Assembly (NCBI GenBank): GCA_903875465.1
Contig: CAIQWB010000149.1
Location: 1 to 64,000, forward strand
DNA length: 64,000 bases
Direction: 5' to 3'
DNA from: an uncultured Verrucomicrobia subdivision 3 bacterium
GTDB taxonomy: Bacteria > Verrucomicrobiota > Verrucomicrobiia > Limisphaerales > UBA11358
In this document: in pieces, positions 62,853-64,000 of the stretch
Numbering within the stretch: the stretch's first letter is position 1
Layout: every line of letters starts with the position of its first letter
The notes under the pieces: generated by a model
The model's input: the letters and a program-made list of their open reading frames with translations, nothing else
The model's database searches: none
What the model was told of the DNA's origin: nothing
Translations under genes and position numbers: made by a program

Positions 62853-64000
62853 ATGCCTTCTGTGCTTCACCAGTCCCCTGCCCTGCCCTTGCCCGTGGCC
62901 CGCCTGCTGCTCGCGGCCAGCCTGATGTTCGGCCCGCTCACCGGCCCGGCCCGCCTCGCTGCCGGCACCCCGGATTACCCCGTGCAACCCGTCGCCTTCA
63001 CCGCCGTGCATTTGACCGATGAGTTTTGGGCGCCCCGCATCGCGACCAATCGCGCCGTCACCATCCCGTATGCCTTTCAAAAGTGCGAGGAAACCGGTCG
63101 CATGAACAATTTCGCCCGGGCCGCCCACGTCCTCCACGGGGAAACTGAAACCAATCTGACCGCCCCCGGCTATCCCTTTGACGACACCGATCCCTACAAA
63201 GTCCTTGAAGGCGCCTCCTACGCCCTCGCCGCCCAACCGGATGGCCAAACCGCCCAGTATCTCGATCACCTCATCGCCCTCATCGCCTCCGCCCAGGAAC
63301 CGGATGGCTACCTCTACACCACCCGCAGCCTCAATCCCCAGCACCCGCATCGCTGGTCGGGCCCCACCCGCTGGGTAAAAGAACAGGACCTCAGTCACGA
63401 ACTCTACAACGCCGGCCATTTGTTCGAGGCCGCCGCCGCCCATTACCAGGCCACCGGCCAGACCAACCTCCTCAATGTCGCCCGGCGCGAGGCCGACCTC
63501 CTGGTCGCCACCTTCGGCCCCGGCACCAACCAGCTCCATTACTGGCCCGGCCATGAAATCGTCGAAATGGGCCTCGTGAAACTCTACCGCGCCACCGGCA
63601 ACACCAACTACCTCAACCTCGCCAAATATTATATCGATGACCGCGGCAGCCGCCCCGGTGGCGATGATTACCACCAATCCCGCATCCGCCCCGTCGACCA
63701 GACCGAGGCCATCGGCCACGCCGTGCGCGCCGGCTACCTCTACAGCGGCATGGCCGACGTGGCCGCCCTCACCGGCGACCAGCAATACGTGCACGCCATT
63801 GATACGATCTGGCAAAACTGCGTCGGCACCAAACTGTATCTCACCGGAGGTATCGGCTCCCGCTCCTCCGGCGAGGCCTTTGGCGTCAATTATGAACTCC
63901 CCAACCGCACTGCCTACTGCGAAACCTGCGCCGCCGTCGGCAACGATTACTGGAACCAACGGCTGTTCCTGCTCCACGGCGACGCCCGGTATGTCGATGT
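62853..64000 (+). CDS. GH127 beta-L-arabinofuranosidase-like protein (3' end beyond window)
   Basis: From ATG 62853 the frame stays open to the window edge, giving 382 codons. The ORF track shows only an antisense shadow here. A signal peptide is present (PVARLLLAASLMFGPLTGPA RLAAG). VHLTDEFWAPRIATNRAVTI PYAFQKCEETGRM, DDTDPYKVLEGASYAL, LYTTRSLNP and YLTGGIGSRSSGEAFG are typical of GH127 (DUF1680). YCETCAAVG carries the Glu and Cys that bind zinc in HypBA1. The nucleophile cysteine would lie past the edge. Such enzymes remove L-arabinofuranose from plant glycans; other GH127/146 specificities are possible. Confidence 0.92.
   Translation, partial: MPSVLHQSPALPLPVARLLLAASLMFGPLTGPARLAAGTPDYPVQPVAFTAVHLTDEFWAPRIATNRAVTIPYAFQKCEETGRMNNFARAAHVLHGETETNLTAPGYPFDDTDPYKVLEGASYALAAQPDGQTAQYLDHLIALIASAQEPDGYLYTTRSLNPQHPHRWSGPTRWVKEQDLSHELYNAGHLFEAAAAHYQATGQTNLLNVARREADLLVATFGPGTNQLHYWPGHEIVEMGLVKLYRATGNTNYLNLAKYYIDDRGSRPGGDDYHQSRIRPVDQTEAIGHAVRAGYLYSGMADVAALTGDQQYVHAIDTIWQNCVGTKLYLTGGIGSRSSGEAFGVNYELPNRTAYCETCAAVGNDYWNQRLFLLHGDARYVD

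Noticed and set aside
62826-63977. 383-residue minus-strand ORF at the right edge
   Set aside because: Gly/Val-rich shadow of the plus-strand GH127 gene, which has a signal peptide and family motifs.

Overview
The window looks like a chromosomal segment of a Verrucomicrobiota bacterium, probably from the Pedosphaera/Limisphaera side of the phylum. The pointers are a prepilin-like protein with the [29 protein letters not shown]-type N-terminus and a DGHAKW tail, a DUF2723 membrane protein, secreted GH2 and GH127 glycoside hydrolases, a PQQ-dehydrogenase/cytochrome fusion, and weak use of Shine-Dalgarno sites. The phylum call is inference from gene content; no rRNA gene is present.

Layout. 1-4953 is a compact type II-C CRISPR-Cas locus. 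The end of the array (30-nt spacers, 36-bp repeats) is followed by cas2, cas1 and a 1111-residue cas9, all on the minus strand. A tracrRNA gene, absent from the ORF track, sits divergently just upstream of cas9 and carries a 17-nt anti-repeat and a rho-independent terminator. 5498-8416 is a secreted GH2 beta-galactosidase-like enzyme. 8551-14060 holds rpsT, a glycosyltransferase, and a sigma factor / membrane protein / DUF2723 unit. 14491-28440 is a long plus-strand run of housekeeping genes: grpE-dnaJ, rsmE-cutA, aroC, a TPR protein, a GnnA-like oxidoreductase coupled to lpxB, a HIT protein, phoH-ybeY, DUF502, recO and a metallophosphoesterase. 28533-36095 has proS and proB, two MFS transporters, a pseudopilin and ispF. 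36096-36764 is gene-poor and contains a 170-bp MITE-like foldback element with 28-bp terminal inverted repeats and apparent TA target duplication. 36765-45301 holds the secreted PQQ/cytochrome fusion, metG coupled to an unknown secreted hydrolase-like protein, membrane proteins, and a 59-residue CPXCG zinc protein missing from the ORF track.

45539-62765 is the S10-spc-alpha ribosomal protein cluster on the minus strand, in the classical order from rpsJ to rplQ and including secY, map, infA and rpoA, with no rpmD (L30). It is unusual in being split between rplW and rplB by about 2.1 kb carrying a Sir2-type deacylase gene and a divergent RimJ/RimL-type GNAT acetyltransferase gene. The split looks real and established: rplW is followed by a strong terminator, and rplB has its own promoter with an A-tract UP-like element and a structured leader. 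The promoter architecture closely resembles that in front of rpsJ. The window ends inside a plus-strand GH127 gene that the ORF track hides behind an antisense ORF.

The items most worth following up are the complete II-C Cas9/tracrRNA set and the acetyltransferase/deacylase pair placed inside the S10 operon.
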